DNA of 64,000 bases from Patellaria atrata CBS 101060 (GCA_010093705.1 MU006089.1:2281561-2345560), one strand, 5' to 3'. Positions 13,818-25,995 are shown, counted from the first letter of the stretch. Notes: generated by a model from the letters alone, not told the origin. Translations and numbers: made by a program.

Positions 13818-15233
13818 TTAATCTTCAAGGGGAGGTTCAGAGTGAACCAAGATTTCTGGAATTCCTAACTTCTCCAAGTCTTCCCTTATTCTTTCCTCAT
13901 GATCCAGAATATCCAAAGGCGGGTATTCGCCAACAAATGCTCCACGGACAATAACCTCAACTCTACGTAGCTTTGGGAGTCCATTCAGTTAGAGCCTTGC
14001 CTAATAGCTCGAAAAACTTTTCTGCGTCCGCATAACGAACGAGTTAACGCTCTTTAACCGTCAAGGATTCAAGGAAATGCGGTATATCCAATAGCGCGTC
14101 CCGGCGATAAATGGAAAGGAAACCCTTGACAATTGTATCTCCGTCCAAATCCAAGGATTTGAGATTACGTAGGGAATAAAGGAAACCAAAATAATCGTCC
14201 TGCCAGCTCGTAATGTTAGAGTCCACTATGTATACAAGCCGTTCAAGTGAAGTGTGAGACATGATTACAGACTTGAGTTTTCTTAGGTCAGCTTCTCCAG
14301 GTATTGTAGAGACATATATACCGTCGAGAATCAATGCGTTGAGGCCGGAACATTTTGCGATCACTCTTGAAAGATTTCTGCTTCCAACCCGGAAGTTGCG
14401 AAGCTCGATGGTATGGAGAATATGAGTTGGTGATGATGTGAAGTGTATGCCCAGGAATACATCAACATCTCTTACGTTTGATACGCAATGCAAATGCGTA
14501 AGACTAGAGAAGACTGGTAATAATCTCCCCTGGGCATAGTAGTAACCTGCATTCAATTCTATACCCAACTTCAGCTGTCGTATTTTCTCGAAGGAGTAGT
14601 TACACGTCCAGGGCAGTTGCATGGGCGCCGCAAGGACATTATCTGTGTGCTGTAATCCCTCTGTCGTCTCAAGTAAGCAGATGTTGGCGATGTCTAGGTT
14701 CTTCAGTCGAGTTAGCAGAAGTGCGACCAAAGCGTCAAACTGAAATTTTTAGAGCCTTTCAATCCACAAATCTTTGTCCTTCATCACTATCTTCCTCGCT
14801 TCCCGAGAAAACGAGATTTTGTCAAAAGCCGATTGATAATCTTTAGAAACACATGTCTGAGAGAGATATAGGAGTCATAGAACCTGAAACTCTTAACGGG
14901 CCGTATTCAGGGCGTTTTTTTGATGGTTCGAAGTAAATAAACCATCTTATCCTTGAGTTTAGGTGTCCTGCCGATAGCAATGTCTTGATACAGAGGGCGG
15001 GTTGCCAAATCTTTAAACCTCGGTGATACAAGACATAAGTTATACAAATCTTGGTTCCCAGCGCCATAGTCTGCGTCATCCTCACTGAGGTCTGGGCAAA
15101 CCTTCCGGAAGTGGTCGAATATTTCTAAGAGGAGCTCGTTTGACAGTCGATTTATATGGTCGACCGGTTGATGCGCTTGGGTAGCTGGATTTCTTAATGC
15201 ATTGGTTATGGCCCGGGATGTCGGCACAGGCAT
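13818..15233 (-). pseudogene. Decayed F-box protein gene
   Basis: F-box proteins are substrate receptors of SCF ubiquitin ligases. An N-terminal F-box is readable just after the ATG at 15233 (HINRLSNELLLEIFDHFRKV, then LYNLCLVSPRFKDLATRPLYQDI), followed by a helical, leucine-rich region resembling fungal F-box/LRR-like proteins (14730-14044). The frame is broken several times. A shift occurs at a run of seven T (14915-14921), after which PEYGPLRVSG continues in another frame. Stops follow near 14853 and 14748; the second could lie in a 48-base intron. A stop at 14044-14046 is followed by in-frame VRYADAEKFFELLGKALTEW, and a further shift near 13988 precedes a coherent C-terminus ending at 13818. 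One break could be a sequencing error or missed intron; this many make a pseudogene likely. Confidence 0.7.
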
Positions 15234-17448
15234 AGCGTTGTCGGAGGAGAGAGCGGCGTGCAAGTTAAGTTAGACAATAAATGCTACATTCGAAGAGTGA
15301 ATGGCTGAGTAGATGCGGTTCAAGATGAACAGACAGAATGCTGATGCACCTTCCTTCAGTGCTAGCCTTGTAGCTTCAGGGTCTACGCGACTTGCTCCGT
15401 GCAGTATTGCGAATGCACGTAATTTGCAGCCTATTCGCAGCAATATGCCTTCATGGTTCATTAATCTTACGTATATCAAGTTTCCAACAGCCATAAGTAT
15501 AAGAGGACTCAAAGGTTCTCCATATTCAGTACCGGGATAGGATTCAGGGGAGTGACAAGTGCAACGAAGTAGGACATAGATTCGAGAAACCCAAAAGCCC
15601 GTGACACCGATCCTAACAGCGAAAGTACATATAATATGTATTTGCGTAGTGATTATCAGGTAATCAAAGCTAACTATTGGTAATCCATGACCTGATCTCT
15701 TTGTGTCCAATCATTAATGATCCATACTTTACACTTCTTGTCAGGTGTACCTCGTGATCTTTCTACATTTCGCCCATAGTATGATAGCACACCTCTGGAG
15801 CTGGCTCAAGCCTACCTAATTCCGCAAAATGTTGACTGGATAACTGATCCCTAAGATGACATCGATATTCTGTGGAGCTTTAGAGGGATACAGGAGCGGT
15901 TACTGAAGGTTTTTCTTCTTGAAGATTAGCATAAAAGGAGACAGCGTCCCGTTGATTCCACAGGCCTTACGATGGAGAAAGCGCAATATTTATCACGCTC
16001 AGTCTTTGTCTAGATGCCGACGGTGCTCGAAATTAGACCGTGTTTGATTTTGTAGATGGTGATAATTCCATGAAACTAGATAGTCTATACGATATGCCGT
16101 AGATATTGCAGATACATACCTTATCTGCATAGTCCAGGAGCATTCTGTTGGCTCCCACGCTATTTTCCTGCTCCGGCTTCCGCTTCCACTCCCGCTTCTA
16201 CTTCCGCCGACCCTCCTTCTGCTGCGACACCACCAGCACTGCCGTATTTCCGAACCAACTAACCCAATCAGGCAGGTTGCGTCGAAACGGCGAACGTCTT
16301 GCCAAGCTTGAAGCTGGAGAATGTATCGCGAGATCGAGTGTCGATGGACTGGACAAAAGACGAATTCTAGTATATAAGTCCAACAACAGCATCAACTGAT
16401 GATCTGGAGGTGTCAAACAGATGCACGGAATTATTAGATTCGATCTCTAACCGATTTTAATCAATTGCAAGTTGCACCGTTTTATATTTCGGATTTTTCG
16501 CTATTGAGGCCGGTCTTGGATGGAGTTGGTGATAGATGTCGTTCGTCGATGCGTTTCTCGGTGAGCTGCAGCGGTGTTCGGGTTCAAACTTTTTTCCCTT
16601 TTTCTTTTTCCCTCATATTGCTTTCGTTTGAGCGTGGTTTATTTTCACTGCTCTCCAACCGCTGATAGAGATCTCATGCGTAGACAACGATATTCGCTCT
16701 GCGCAATCCTACATTTTGTCGCGATTCCATAGACGACCTTATTCCACGGGCGAGGGAGTGCAAGTAATACTACCATAACTTGTACGCAAAAGCATAGTTC
16801 ACTTGTGTTATCTTTAAGACTCGCTAGGATTATACCGTCCTCGCTCTTTTCTCAGATGAGATATAGCAGAACTGATATATGGTAAACAATCCGACTTAAT
16901 TCAAAGAAAATACCCGCATGAGATGGGTGTGGGATAGCAACTAAGTTATACGGTCTCTTACTGAACCAAACTGAAACAAACAGTCAATCTCCCTCGGATG
17001 TAAATGGTTGCTTTGACAACACTGACCAAAATAAAGCATAACCACCACAGTGATGGTAAATAGGACAGTGTCCTTCTTAGAGATTCAATGAATTTATGAT
17101 ACTTTACAGTTGGCTTTTCGATCATCACTCAGAATTTCCTGGGTCGACATATGGGCTCAGTCCTTGCGGACCGTCCATCCGGGACAACGCACTGAGGGAT
17201 CTGAGTCGTGATGCTCATAGAACGGTTTTCAAAGTCGCAATACTCAGCATGAGTGAGCATCAACTGATATAAAGAGAATCTGTAGAATAATAAAAAATAC
17301 TCGTGTTCAGGATGAAGTGAAGTGAGATCAGACGAAAAGCAAGCCGGGCCGGATGAACTATCTTCCCGGCTGCATCATCCTAGATACCATTCCTAGCCTA
17401 GAAAATTTTTTATTATGAGTTTAATAACTTGCATCATTTTGTCAAACT
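15234..17448. other. Gene-poor region with one unexplained open frame
   Basis: AT-rich, no recognised gene. A 146-codon open frame on the minus strand (15270-15710) is moderately hydrophobic but begins at TTG with no ATG near its start, so I do not call it a gene. Short frames around 16148-16416 lack ATG starts or family resemblance. Region 16700-17440 shows nothing distinct. Confidence 0.5.
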
Positions 17449-17536
17449 GGGCGCTTGGTCTAGGGGTATGATTTTCGCTTCGCATGATTCAATCGGCATC
17501 TGTGAAAGGTCGTGGGTTCAATTCCCACAGCGTCCA
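17449..17536 (+). tRNA. tRNA-Ala (anticodon CGC) with a 16-base intron
   Basis: A complete cloverleaf can be folded by eye. The acceptor GGGCGCT (17449-17455) pairs with AGCGTCC (17529-17535), discriminator A at 17536. The D stem is GTCT/TGAT. The anticodon stem TTCGC (17474-17478) pairs with GTGAA (17502-17506). The T arm is GTGGG-TTCAATT-CCCAC. The loop reads TT-CGC-A, then a 16-base insert (17485-17500) at the standard position after base 37, then T. Anticodon CGC reads GCG (alanine), and the acceptor has the G3:U70 wobble pair that is the known alanine identity signal. The body is 72 bases after intron removal. The D and T arms resemble fungal tRNA-Pro, but the anticodon and G3:U70 favour alanine. 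Confidence 0.88.
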
Positions 17537-18052
17537 TCACTTTTGCTTGTTCGATCTCCGGTTCTTCGTTTTTGCTGGACTTTTCTTTTGCGATGGGGTT
17601 GCGTTGTGTCAGGGGATTGACTATCGGACCAACAGACGGACTCGGAGAGCAGCGAGGCCTTAAGACAACTTTTGGATGACGTTGAAACCAAAGTGATTGC
17701 AATGTACTATACAGGTGGTTATGAGTATATGACTGGAAACAAATATGCGTCGAATCTTGTATGGTTCCGAACAAATCTCACTATCAAACAGTTGATGCAT
17801 CGAACCTTTGTATAGAATTATATGAAGGGAATGGCTATCACAGATGGTTCAGGAACCCTTCATATCACGAAATACTGGGTTAAAAGATAGATGGATAACC
17901 ATATCATTGATCTAAGATAAAGCAGGTATATCCCCTATACTGATATCTCAACCAAAGCAATCCTCCCATTTCAGGGACTGTATATATATATATCCCCCTT
18001 TACACTGCGGTTGTCATCCGCAGCATACCGTTCGGTAGTTTCCTTCTCTTCC
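17537..18052. other. Intergenic: tRNA 3' flank
   Basis: No gene seen. A short TA run lies at about 17981-17993. The rest may hold the 3' end of the small protein gene on the minus strand. Confidence 0.6.
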
Positions 18053-18265
18053 CTATTTCATAGTCTTACTCGTCTTCTCCTCCGAATACTTCTCGAGAGG
18101 ATGTGTCGGGTTGCTCGCCAAAGCACTCTTCTGCTCTTCTGAGGTCTGCTTTGCGCCCGATTCGGGAGCGCCGCCTTGGTCGTTAGGCAGGGCTTGAGGG
18201 TCCTGCTGTTGCTTGCCGGACTGCGCCTCGGGGGGTGGGGATTGACGGCCCTGGTTTTCTGACAT
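18053..18265 (-). CDS. Small hydrophilic protein, 70 residues
   Basis: Unrecognised family. A single exon starts at the ATG at 18265. The protein is rich in Gln, Pro, Ser and Lys, with no membrane segment or signal peptide, and is probably intrinsically disordered. It ends with NPTHPLEKYSEEKTSKTMK, a segment that looks more constrained than the rest and could be the functional part. The upstream leader contains a well-formed 52-base intron (18295-18346: GTATAG donor, CCCTAAC branch site, CACTAG acceptor), which supports this being a transcribed gene. It lies alone between the tRNA and the OPT transporter. No function can be inferred; a stress- or growth-stage-regulated disordered protein is only a guess. 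Confidence 0.6.
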   Translation of the reverse strand: MSENQGRQSPPPEAQSGKQQQDPQALPNDQGGAPESGAKQTSEEQKSALASNPTHPLEKYSEEKTSKTMK

Positions 18266-19304
18266 TTTGATGTTTTGCGTTTGGGTTTAAGTTGCTAGTG
18301 ATATAGAGTTAGGGATCAATACTTCAGACGGAAAGGGTAGCTATACCTTGAATTGGTTGGAGAGTATAGGAAGTTTGGTTTCTTGGGTAGATATTAGTAA
18401 GGGTTACGAAGAATGATTATATTACACTCCTCTGCTAACCTTTTGTTTGATGAGGTTCAAAGTAATTATCTGAATGTTTTGGGTCTGATGATGAGAAAAA
18501 AGACGAGAAAGACGCTGCCCCGCGATGCCCTTTTACCTTTCCCAACGTTGCCCCTCGTTCACCTCTACGTCATAAGATGGCCCCACCATAATCTCGAGGT
18601 CCCTGTGTATAGACCTCATCTTGCATGCTGACATCGGGCTTCAACTGCTTATTCCTTATTCTAGGTTAAGTGAGTGGATTGCGGGAGATGGGCATCTCCG
18701 ATGCACGTCAGTACCGATATGGGGTGCGGCAGTGGTTCTTAATCTACCCTATTGTCCCCTGCTTCTTTATGTCCGTACGGAGAGATATGAAAGGAATTGC
18801 GTTCACCATATCTTCAGGACTTAGAACAAAGTGGTCTTCGAAAATCAAGGAAACAGCTTGTTGAAGTAGAAGGAAGGGGGAATATTAGATGGATGGTTAA
18901 GAAAGGGGAATTCGTGGCTTTAACTACCTTGTGTCTGGAGTATGATTCGAAAAAATACTTATATCTAGGGTTAGTCTCCGTCTTATACTAAGAATAAGTT
19001 ACTCTAGACCATTGGACGAGGCTCCGGAGGTAGTAGGTCTACCAGGATACGATTCAGACCTCCTATTGTAATGCTCAGAATTTTGTACGCTATCTTATCA
19101 ATGCCAATCTTCCTCAGCGCCATAAAACAAAATGCACATCCAGGCAAAAAACCGACGGAAAACCATCTCAACGTGTAGGTATGTTGGGTATCATGCTCGC
19201 CCTGATAATCACGCCCGCATTTGCAAGGTAACCCAGTTCGAAGACCAAACATCAAAACACCGACCATCAACATCCAAAAAGGTTTCATAATGCTAGTCCG
19301 TTGT
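18266..19304. other. Intergenic with a possible small hydrophobic ORF (19004-19288, minus)
   Basis: A 94-codon ATG-initiated frame (19288 to 19004, minus) begins 17 bases after the OPT stop codon and would encode a Cys-containing hydrophobic peptide (MKPFWMLMVGVLMFGL...). It may be only the OPT 3' untranslated region. The remainder, 18350-19000, shows no gene. Confidence 0.4.
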
Positions 19305-22300
19305 TTACCAATTCTTGGGACCGAACGTCTGACCAGGTGCCACTTCTTTGTAAGAGCACGCTTGCCAATCGCATCCCTGTAGTCGCCAAGTCAATATTGG
19401 TGTCCTTATATACCTGATTTGGTAAAAAAGTGATTAACTCACCTGCTTGTAAACCTCTGTACCCCACCATTTGAATCCTTTCATCCACCCGGGATATAGG
19501 ATTCCAAAGAAAATAACAACAACTCCCACTGCGACTCCTGAGTCGAGTGCCGCGCTCAGTGTCATTGTATACTTCCTCCACCACGCAGGCTTTCGTTTGC
19601 GGAGAACCTCGTTGAATAACCAACAGACAACAAACCAGACTGAGAAATTCAAACCTGTGGCTGGAGGGATCCAACTCAAACTTCCAAACATTACTGGAAG
19701 GTTGACGTAACGAAGGACAGATTTTCTCTTGTTTCTCGCGATGTACCATAAAACGATGGGAGCAAGTGCTCCGATGAGGAACGCCCAAACTAGCGGACGA
19801 TAAAGAGCACCGGGACCAAAGAACCTTTGAGGGCCTACGACACCCCATAGAATGCTCCCGTTAAAATGGACCCGGGCGATAGGGCAATTAAAACCATTGA
19901 TAGCATCAGGGGTGCAGATACCCGGGATATTTGCAAGCATCCAATTGAGCACTCCAATTTGTGTCATGCTTGAAATAACTGTTGCGGAGAGTTGAAGGTA
20001 GAATAGGATTCGTGGTGGAATCTTCATGTAATGACCCAGCTTTAGGTCTGATGAGAACTTCAAACCTTGGGTAGAGGTGATCTAAAAGAATGAGTCAGGG
20101 AAGTTGTTGGTTATCGGGATGATACACTTACATATCCATATGTGACAAAGACCATATTTGCCACAGGACGCCCAGGAAATACAACGCCGCAAATGAGCTG
20201 ACAGATCAAATAAAGACTGCTCTGCTGATTTGCAATAGCCATGACGATACCAATGGGAATGAAGAGAACGGTGCAAATTGATAGCGCTAAGAGAAGGCCA
20301 TACCAAGGTAGATGTATCGGAAAGCTATACATATTAGCTGACAAACTAGCAGAGAGCGACCATAACCTACTATTCAACGACGAACATCCCGATGGCAGTC
20401 ATGGCGACGCCGGTTAGCAAGTACCACGAAATTGGGACATCATCATAACGTCTCATTAGACGATTATGTACATCTTCCACGGCCATAAGATTGTCCAGTC
20501 CAGGTTCTGAGGCATTTGTGTTAGCTCTTCTGCGACTTACTGGGGTTGAAAAACGGTTCCCGCTCGAGACTGGCAAAGCTTCGTATGAAACTTTATCTGA
20601 ATTACGGATCTCTTCCAGCGAATGTTTCCATTGACGCCAGATATCTCGCCCATGCCAACATGCTGTATGCGTCATGAGAGCAGCAAGAGCAGCGAATTGC
20701 AGAGCATAACTTAGGACGTATGTTATTGGTAAGAAGACTCTGCTGTATTTATGATAGGCTTCTTCGTCGAATAGGAAATCCTTCGTCAGTATCCTACTGA
20801 CATCGTAAACGTTTCCAGTATTATCAAAGACAGCCGCAGAAAGAATCGGCATGTAGGCGGAATACAGAATATTCAAATAGTCTAGTGAGAGCAGATATTA
20901 GAGGCCAACTTGACGGTCATCTGAGAAGGAAGGTACACTTACACATAATGGGAGCGAGAAGCCACATAACAAAGACCAATCCGCCCATAATGTTCAGCGC
21001 CGCCCAGAAGGGAACGACGAGAGGAGAACCGGTGTACGTGATCTGGGACCAATCGAATGTCAGGGGGAACAAACCAAGCCCGGACGTCACGCCGAACTAC
21101 ATTTGATCGGATTAGTTATCCCTCCACCCGGAATATGTGAGGTACTTACAAGGTTTGCGATGACTACATTCTTCGGTGCAAACCAAGTGATGACGCTGAA
21201 GTAACTCAACGCTGGAAAGAGGAGCCCTGGTAAGAAGTAAAATCCGACGGAACCGAGAAACACCCATAAGAAGAACCTCGAACGCGAAATCCGCCAACCA
21301 TCTGCGGGTTTGTTTTCCTGATTATGAAGTGTCGAAAACATTGCTGTCGATATGAGTGTGCCAGGCCAGATCATTCCGCTGGGTCTAACAAGAAAGCGTC
21401 GAGTAATGCCTGCCAAAGCATAGCCCAGGACTTGAGTTGATATCGTTAGTAGAACTTGATACGTTATCCCTAGTTGCTGATGGTAGAATTGCGTCTGCTC
21501 AACAATAACCTGTTATAATGGTTAGTTCTTGAATCCCTATTTAGCGTAATTGAAAAGAGGGCCTACGTCGGTTGCGAAAGCAAACCCAAAGGAAACATTG
21601 CTGCTAACATATACACAACAATGTTCCTTTTGATTCCACCTGCCCTGAGCAAGCCATAGACGCAGCCTACGTTTCCAGGGATTCGGTGCAAGCTTTCCGT
21701 ATGATTCACTAAATCGCGGGGAAAGTAAACTTTGTTGTGACTCGTCCTGTGAGACACGACGGTGGTTACCCGAATCGACAGCAATATCGATTCGAGATTG
21801 GAGATTACCATTCACGAATATTTCGGCCGGGTCATCCTCACATTTCAAGGCTCCATCCCATAGTAGACCCAATGGATGTACTAGAAGCAGAGCTATAACA
21901 GGGGTAATGCTAACACTAGGGTATCTTAAGGAGAAGAATAAATTTGTTGAGGAGCCTAGAATAGCAAAGAGAAGGGATAAGATCCACATTCGAGGTGTGT
22001 TTATTGATAGTGAAGTATCATCAGCAGGAGCCACTGAAGCTCGAACTTGCGCATAAGGGGAGTTATCAGCGGGTTCTGTATGTATGCTTTTGTCATTTAG
22101 CTTTAGATCTTCAGCCGATTCGTCATCGTTATCCGTCGAACTTTCGGGGTTGCTACAACCGGAAGAACTTGGCCCTTCAGAGGAGATATGGTCCATACCT
22201 TCAATGGCGGTATCAACACCACCACCGGTAAAGCGAGGCTCAAGACCGGACTCCATATGGCCCTCGATGGAATCGAAGAGTGTGGCATCAAATATTGATT

Positions 22301-22598
22301 GGTAGGATGGGCCTTTTATTTTTCCAGGTTTTCTTCTCTGTAGTGTTGCTTCGCTATGTGCGGTCCTCGAATGCCCGTTTTCTAGCCGGGGGATTTGTGC
22401 ATCTAGCGCAGGGTCACTTTGGCGCATGATTCCCTTTCCCTTTCTTTTGTCAGAACATTTAACAAATACAGCTTCAGCAAGAGAGTCACTATCGGATACC
22501 TCAGCACTTGAACTCAGATACTGAACAGGTAGGCCACCGTATGATGAGCCTGCCCCAGTTGCTGGCGAAGATCTAAGTAGAAGAGGTATGCGCGACAT
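19305..22598 (-). CDS. Oligopeptide transporter (OPT family)
   Basis: Proton-coupled plasma-membrane importer; members carry tetra-/pentapeptides, glutathione or metal chelates. Seven exons (21567-22598, 21150-21509, 20943-21096, 20371-20881, 20132-20324, 19443-20081, 19305-19376) join in phase to 986 residues counted from the first in-frame ATG at 22598. The frame is open for about 62 more codons upstream to a possible acceptor near 22785, so the true start may be in another exon. Residues 1 to about 205 are Ser/acidic and disordered. Membrane helices begin at SINTPRMWILSLLFAILG and number roughly 14-16. Family features include the STLHNQENKPADGW loop, DWSQITYTGSPLVVPFW, SDLKLGHYMKIPPR and a final cytosolic tail QACSYKEVAPGQTFGPKNW. 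A second disordered loop of about 70 residues lies after the first two helices. The substrate cannot be told. Confidence 0.88.
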
Positions 22599-23998
22599 TG
22601 TGACTACAGCTCGATCCGACACGTCCTTTGCCTCTGGTAGAACTGATGATGACGCGCGAAAGTGATTCCTATGTAGAGTATCCTGAATATCGTCGTCATT
22701 GAGGTTGTTGCCAGGTGTAACCCATTTGTCCAAGTTTGCTTTTTCGGAGAATTCGTACTGTTCGCAGTTGTCCAGTGCAATGAAACCTGTTACTTATGCT
22801 GGAAGCTGAGGATGATTGATAAGATTGTGGATGGATAGAGATGATTCAGAGTCTATACTAGAAGAAGAAAGGTAGATATGCTCACGGGATGTGTGGTTGT
22901 AGGTTCACATGTAATTGTCGTGATGCCGCATGATGGGCTGACAAGGGTTGCCTACAATGTTGACGTACTGAATGAAGTATTATCTCAAGATCAGATAAAG
23001 AACGGATCTATCCCTCTTTTTAAATTGTACCCGAGCGGGTAGAAGGTACGAGTCAGTCTAGTTGGACAAGGGCCTGATCTCTGATTTCTGCAAGCCCCAC
23101 GCTCCAAGGCTCGATCATGTACCGACTCGACGGCGCGAATTTCCCAATATTCACACATTAGGTAGTTCTAACAGAACACTAGAGATTCCGATCTGTAGAG
23201 GATCTAGGTGTAAATCAAGAGAAATGTACGGAAGTTTAGAAATCTTCATCTACGCAACTGACATTCCGATATCGGTTATAAATTTAGTATCACCAGCAAG
23301 CCTTGGAGTCACTATCGCTTAATGAAGGTCACCTCTGTCGTTTCATAGGCTTTAAACTTTTGAAGTGCGGGAGATGCGCTCTTTACGAAATCCTTCCTCT
23401 TGGCGATCACCTGTTCTTCAGGTAAATATCCTGCGGCTAGACTCGCGTTAGAGAGTACCTATCAAGTTATGGGCGGTAATGTACAATAGATATGGAGTAC
23501 GGAGTTCAGTAATAGGTTCCATTAAGAAACTCGTTTCTAAACACACAAATACCTCAACCTAGATTTAGAGGATACAAATTGTATTTGGAGACGGGTCCCT
23601 TCTGACACCACCTCGCTATGACTTAACCCCATGACCCCGCCACAGATCGTACTTGTACAGCTAATATTTAGCAGATGTACAAGGCGTACATCAAATGTAC
23701 TAATAGTATGGTTTTGAAGCGGTCATCTGAGCACCGTACAGCAACGGAGTAGTACGGTGTATTTAACTGAAATGGTACATTTTATCAGCGGGATAGTTGG
23801 GAGCGAACAACTGCACAACAAGCTTACCTAGAGGAGAATCGTACGACAAGCAAGAACATACGAGCAAGAAGAGTGAGTTCTTCCCAGGTAGAGTCTCCTA
23901 GTTTCAACTGCTTAAATAGTAAGGTGTATAAGGGATATGTACCGCTTGCTGCAAAGAGAGTACTGTAATTCGCACGTTCTTCATAGGTATGACAGAGT
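22599..23998. other. Intergenic: OPT upstream region and Bcs1 3' flank
   Basis: No gene seen apart from possible 5' exon(s) of the OPT gene: a GTGAGC donor near 22886 and a TAACAG acceptor near 22785 could bound a leader intron. The stretch 23640-23780 has many GTAC tetramers, without a clear repeat unit. Confidence 0.5.
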
Positions 23999-25672
23999 CT
24001 ATAACCTTGATTGTCGAGTTAATACCAAACCTTCGGCCATAGAGATAGCTCCCTCTATATCTCCTTTGTTATGCAAGAACAGCCCTTGCAAAGCCGCAGT
24101 ACTGACATTATCGATCAACTGCAACTGCCTTGCCCTTTCCACAAACCTCTTGCGTCCGGAGCCATCAGCGTCAAATTCGGCATAGAAGCGATCCCATAAC
24201 TGCTCGATTTGCCATTCAGTGGCGTTGCCGATATATATTTGCATATCCACTCGACCTGGTCGAATGAGAGCTTCATCTAGCCGGTCAATATGGTTTGTCG
24301 TCATGAAAACAAGTCGGCCCCCTTCTGCACTGACCGCACCATCGAGGGCATTGAGCAATCCCGAAAAGGTGACCGTAGCTCCAGAATAGCCGTGCTCATC
24401 TGCTTTTTTACGATTAATCCAAGCTGCATCTGCATCTTCTAAGAGAGCAATAGTCCTCTCCGGCAGAGTGCTGAGGAGTACATTCAACCGGTCGTCCGTA
24501 AGTCCCCGTTCATTTACATTCAGAATCGCAATGTTCAAGTCTAGCTCTCCAGCAAGCGCTTGAATGAAAGAAGTCTTTCCAGTTCCCGGAGGGCCGAAGA
24601 GCAGATACCTTGTATGATGTTAGTTCGATTTCAACATAACATAAAATCTTGCTTATGGTATATACCCGCGTCGATATGGTATACCTCTATCAAGATACCA
24701 TGTTCTTGTTTCAAGAAAGTCTCGCACATTCTCCAATATTTGTTCTTTCAATCCCTTTTCTAGAACAACTGAATCAAATGGTCTTTTTCTTTTCGGCTGA
24801 CCGAATGAATGCCAATTGACCCCTTGCGATGTGTAAATGATTGTCTTTCCTTCATGCTTCTGGCTAAGAAGCTTATGAGCATCCAGAACAATTTCTTCAA
24901 TTATATGACGATGGGAATATAGCGTGGTAAGTGTCACTGTCTCAAATGGTGTACCACTAGTGAGATCGAAAGACTTCTCGCGTTGCCTGTCTACTAGCAT
25001 GAACGCACTCCCATAGCGCAATAGGTGTCTTCCAGGACCAGGAACGAGAGAGAAGTGGGTGATAGGTGATCCATCAGGTCGATTTACCTTTTCACTCTCT
25101 AGTTGGAAGTGATGTAACCGTGGGGTGAATTTACTGATGAGAGACGATATTAATCCCCTGCTCTCGTGGTTCCTGGTAGTGCATCAGTTACAGGAGGTTA
25201 TTATCGATCCAATGGACGCGTACACTATACTATTCGAAACCGGGTCCAAACCTGTCGACTGTGCCTTATGGTAGGCGCTCATCCAATGAAGTAGGGGTTG
25301 GTAATGCTCATTCTTGTGGGTGATGGTGATGTCGACTAGCATACGCCTCCGCAGGCCCTCGACACCATACTTTAGAGCCTTCTGCCCAAAGCGAGCAGCA
25401 GCAGCTATAGCAGCAAGACCGAAGCCCTGATGATTGGTTAACTTGTGATCGGTACTACTGGACTCTCGGGTGCATACAGCTGTAAAAAAAGGATTTCCAG
25501 TAAGTTGCTCGAAAAGTGAACCACTTCTAACAGACGTGCCGCCAGGGCTACTGCCTCCTACAGCGCCTCCTCCTCCGTACTTCCCATACGATGTCGCATT
25601 CAAGGGTTCGGGTGAGGTAGGAATGTTGGCAGAAGTGTCGACAACCGAAGGGGTGGATGAAATCCGATCCAT
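23999..25672 (-). CDS. BCS1: Bcs1, mitochondrial AAA protein for complex III assembly
   Basis: Bcs1 sits in the inner mitochondrial membrane and translocates the folded Rieske Fe-S protein (Rip1) into the cytochrome bc1 complex. Three exons (25224-25672, 24666-25172, 23999-24608) give 521 residues (yeast 456). After a Gly/Ser-rich N-terminus comes the single membrane helix (GLAAIAAAARFGQKALKYG) and the Bcs1-specific domain (LRRRMLVDITITHKNEHYQ, LVPGPGRHLLRYG, SGTPFETVTLTTLY). The AAA domain has Walker A GPPGTGKT (residues 324-331), Walker B IALLEDADAA (about 372-381), FMTTNH and the arginine finger in RPGRVDMQ. The exon 1 donor was chosen by phase (GTACGC at 25223); it adds an unusual TGLDPVSNSIV. 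The C-terminus (LFLHNKGDIEGAISMAEGL) matches the family. A further 3' exon cannot be excluded. It is divergent from the RRM gene. Confidence 0.92.
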
Positions 25673-25995
25673 GAAGTTTCTTCCATGGTGACTGAGATCA
25701 GAAAAAGTACTTGGAGCCCTTGGAGCTTGGGGCAGGTTCGGGTGCCGTGTTCAAGCATTTTCAAGGGATTCTGGGGGCAGGCGCTAAGGTAATAAGGTAA
25801 TTCATGCGGCAAGCTATGACCAGAACTAGGCCCTTGACCTACAGCACAATTGAAAGCGTGACGCTTCCCTTTTGGGCTGTCAAAAGTCTTCCTACCGTAC
25901 CGTCTTCAAGCACTCGTCTCTCACCTTTTTTCCTTCACGTTCGAACTGTTATAAGAGTAGAGCTCTTCTTGACTCTCTCTCTCTATCAAGTCAGT
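25673..25995. promoter_or_regulatory. Divergent promoter, Bcs1 / RRM protein
   Basis: 323 bases between the two start codons. A perfect tandem 8-base repeat AAGGTAAT occurs at 25786-25801, and a pyrimidine tract (TCTCTCTCTA) precedes the RRM start. Regulatory meaning is inferred. Confidence 0.4.

Noticed and set aside
17460-17774. Minus-strand ORF of 104 codons containing a peptide like GIEPTTF
   Set aside because: It is the antisense translation of the tRNA-Ala gene; this peptide is a well-known false annotation arising over tRNA genes.
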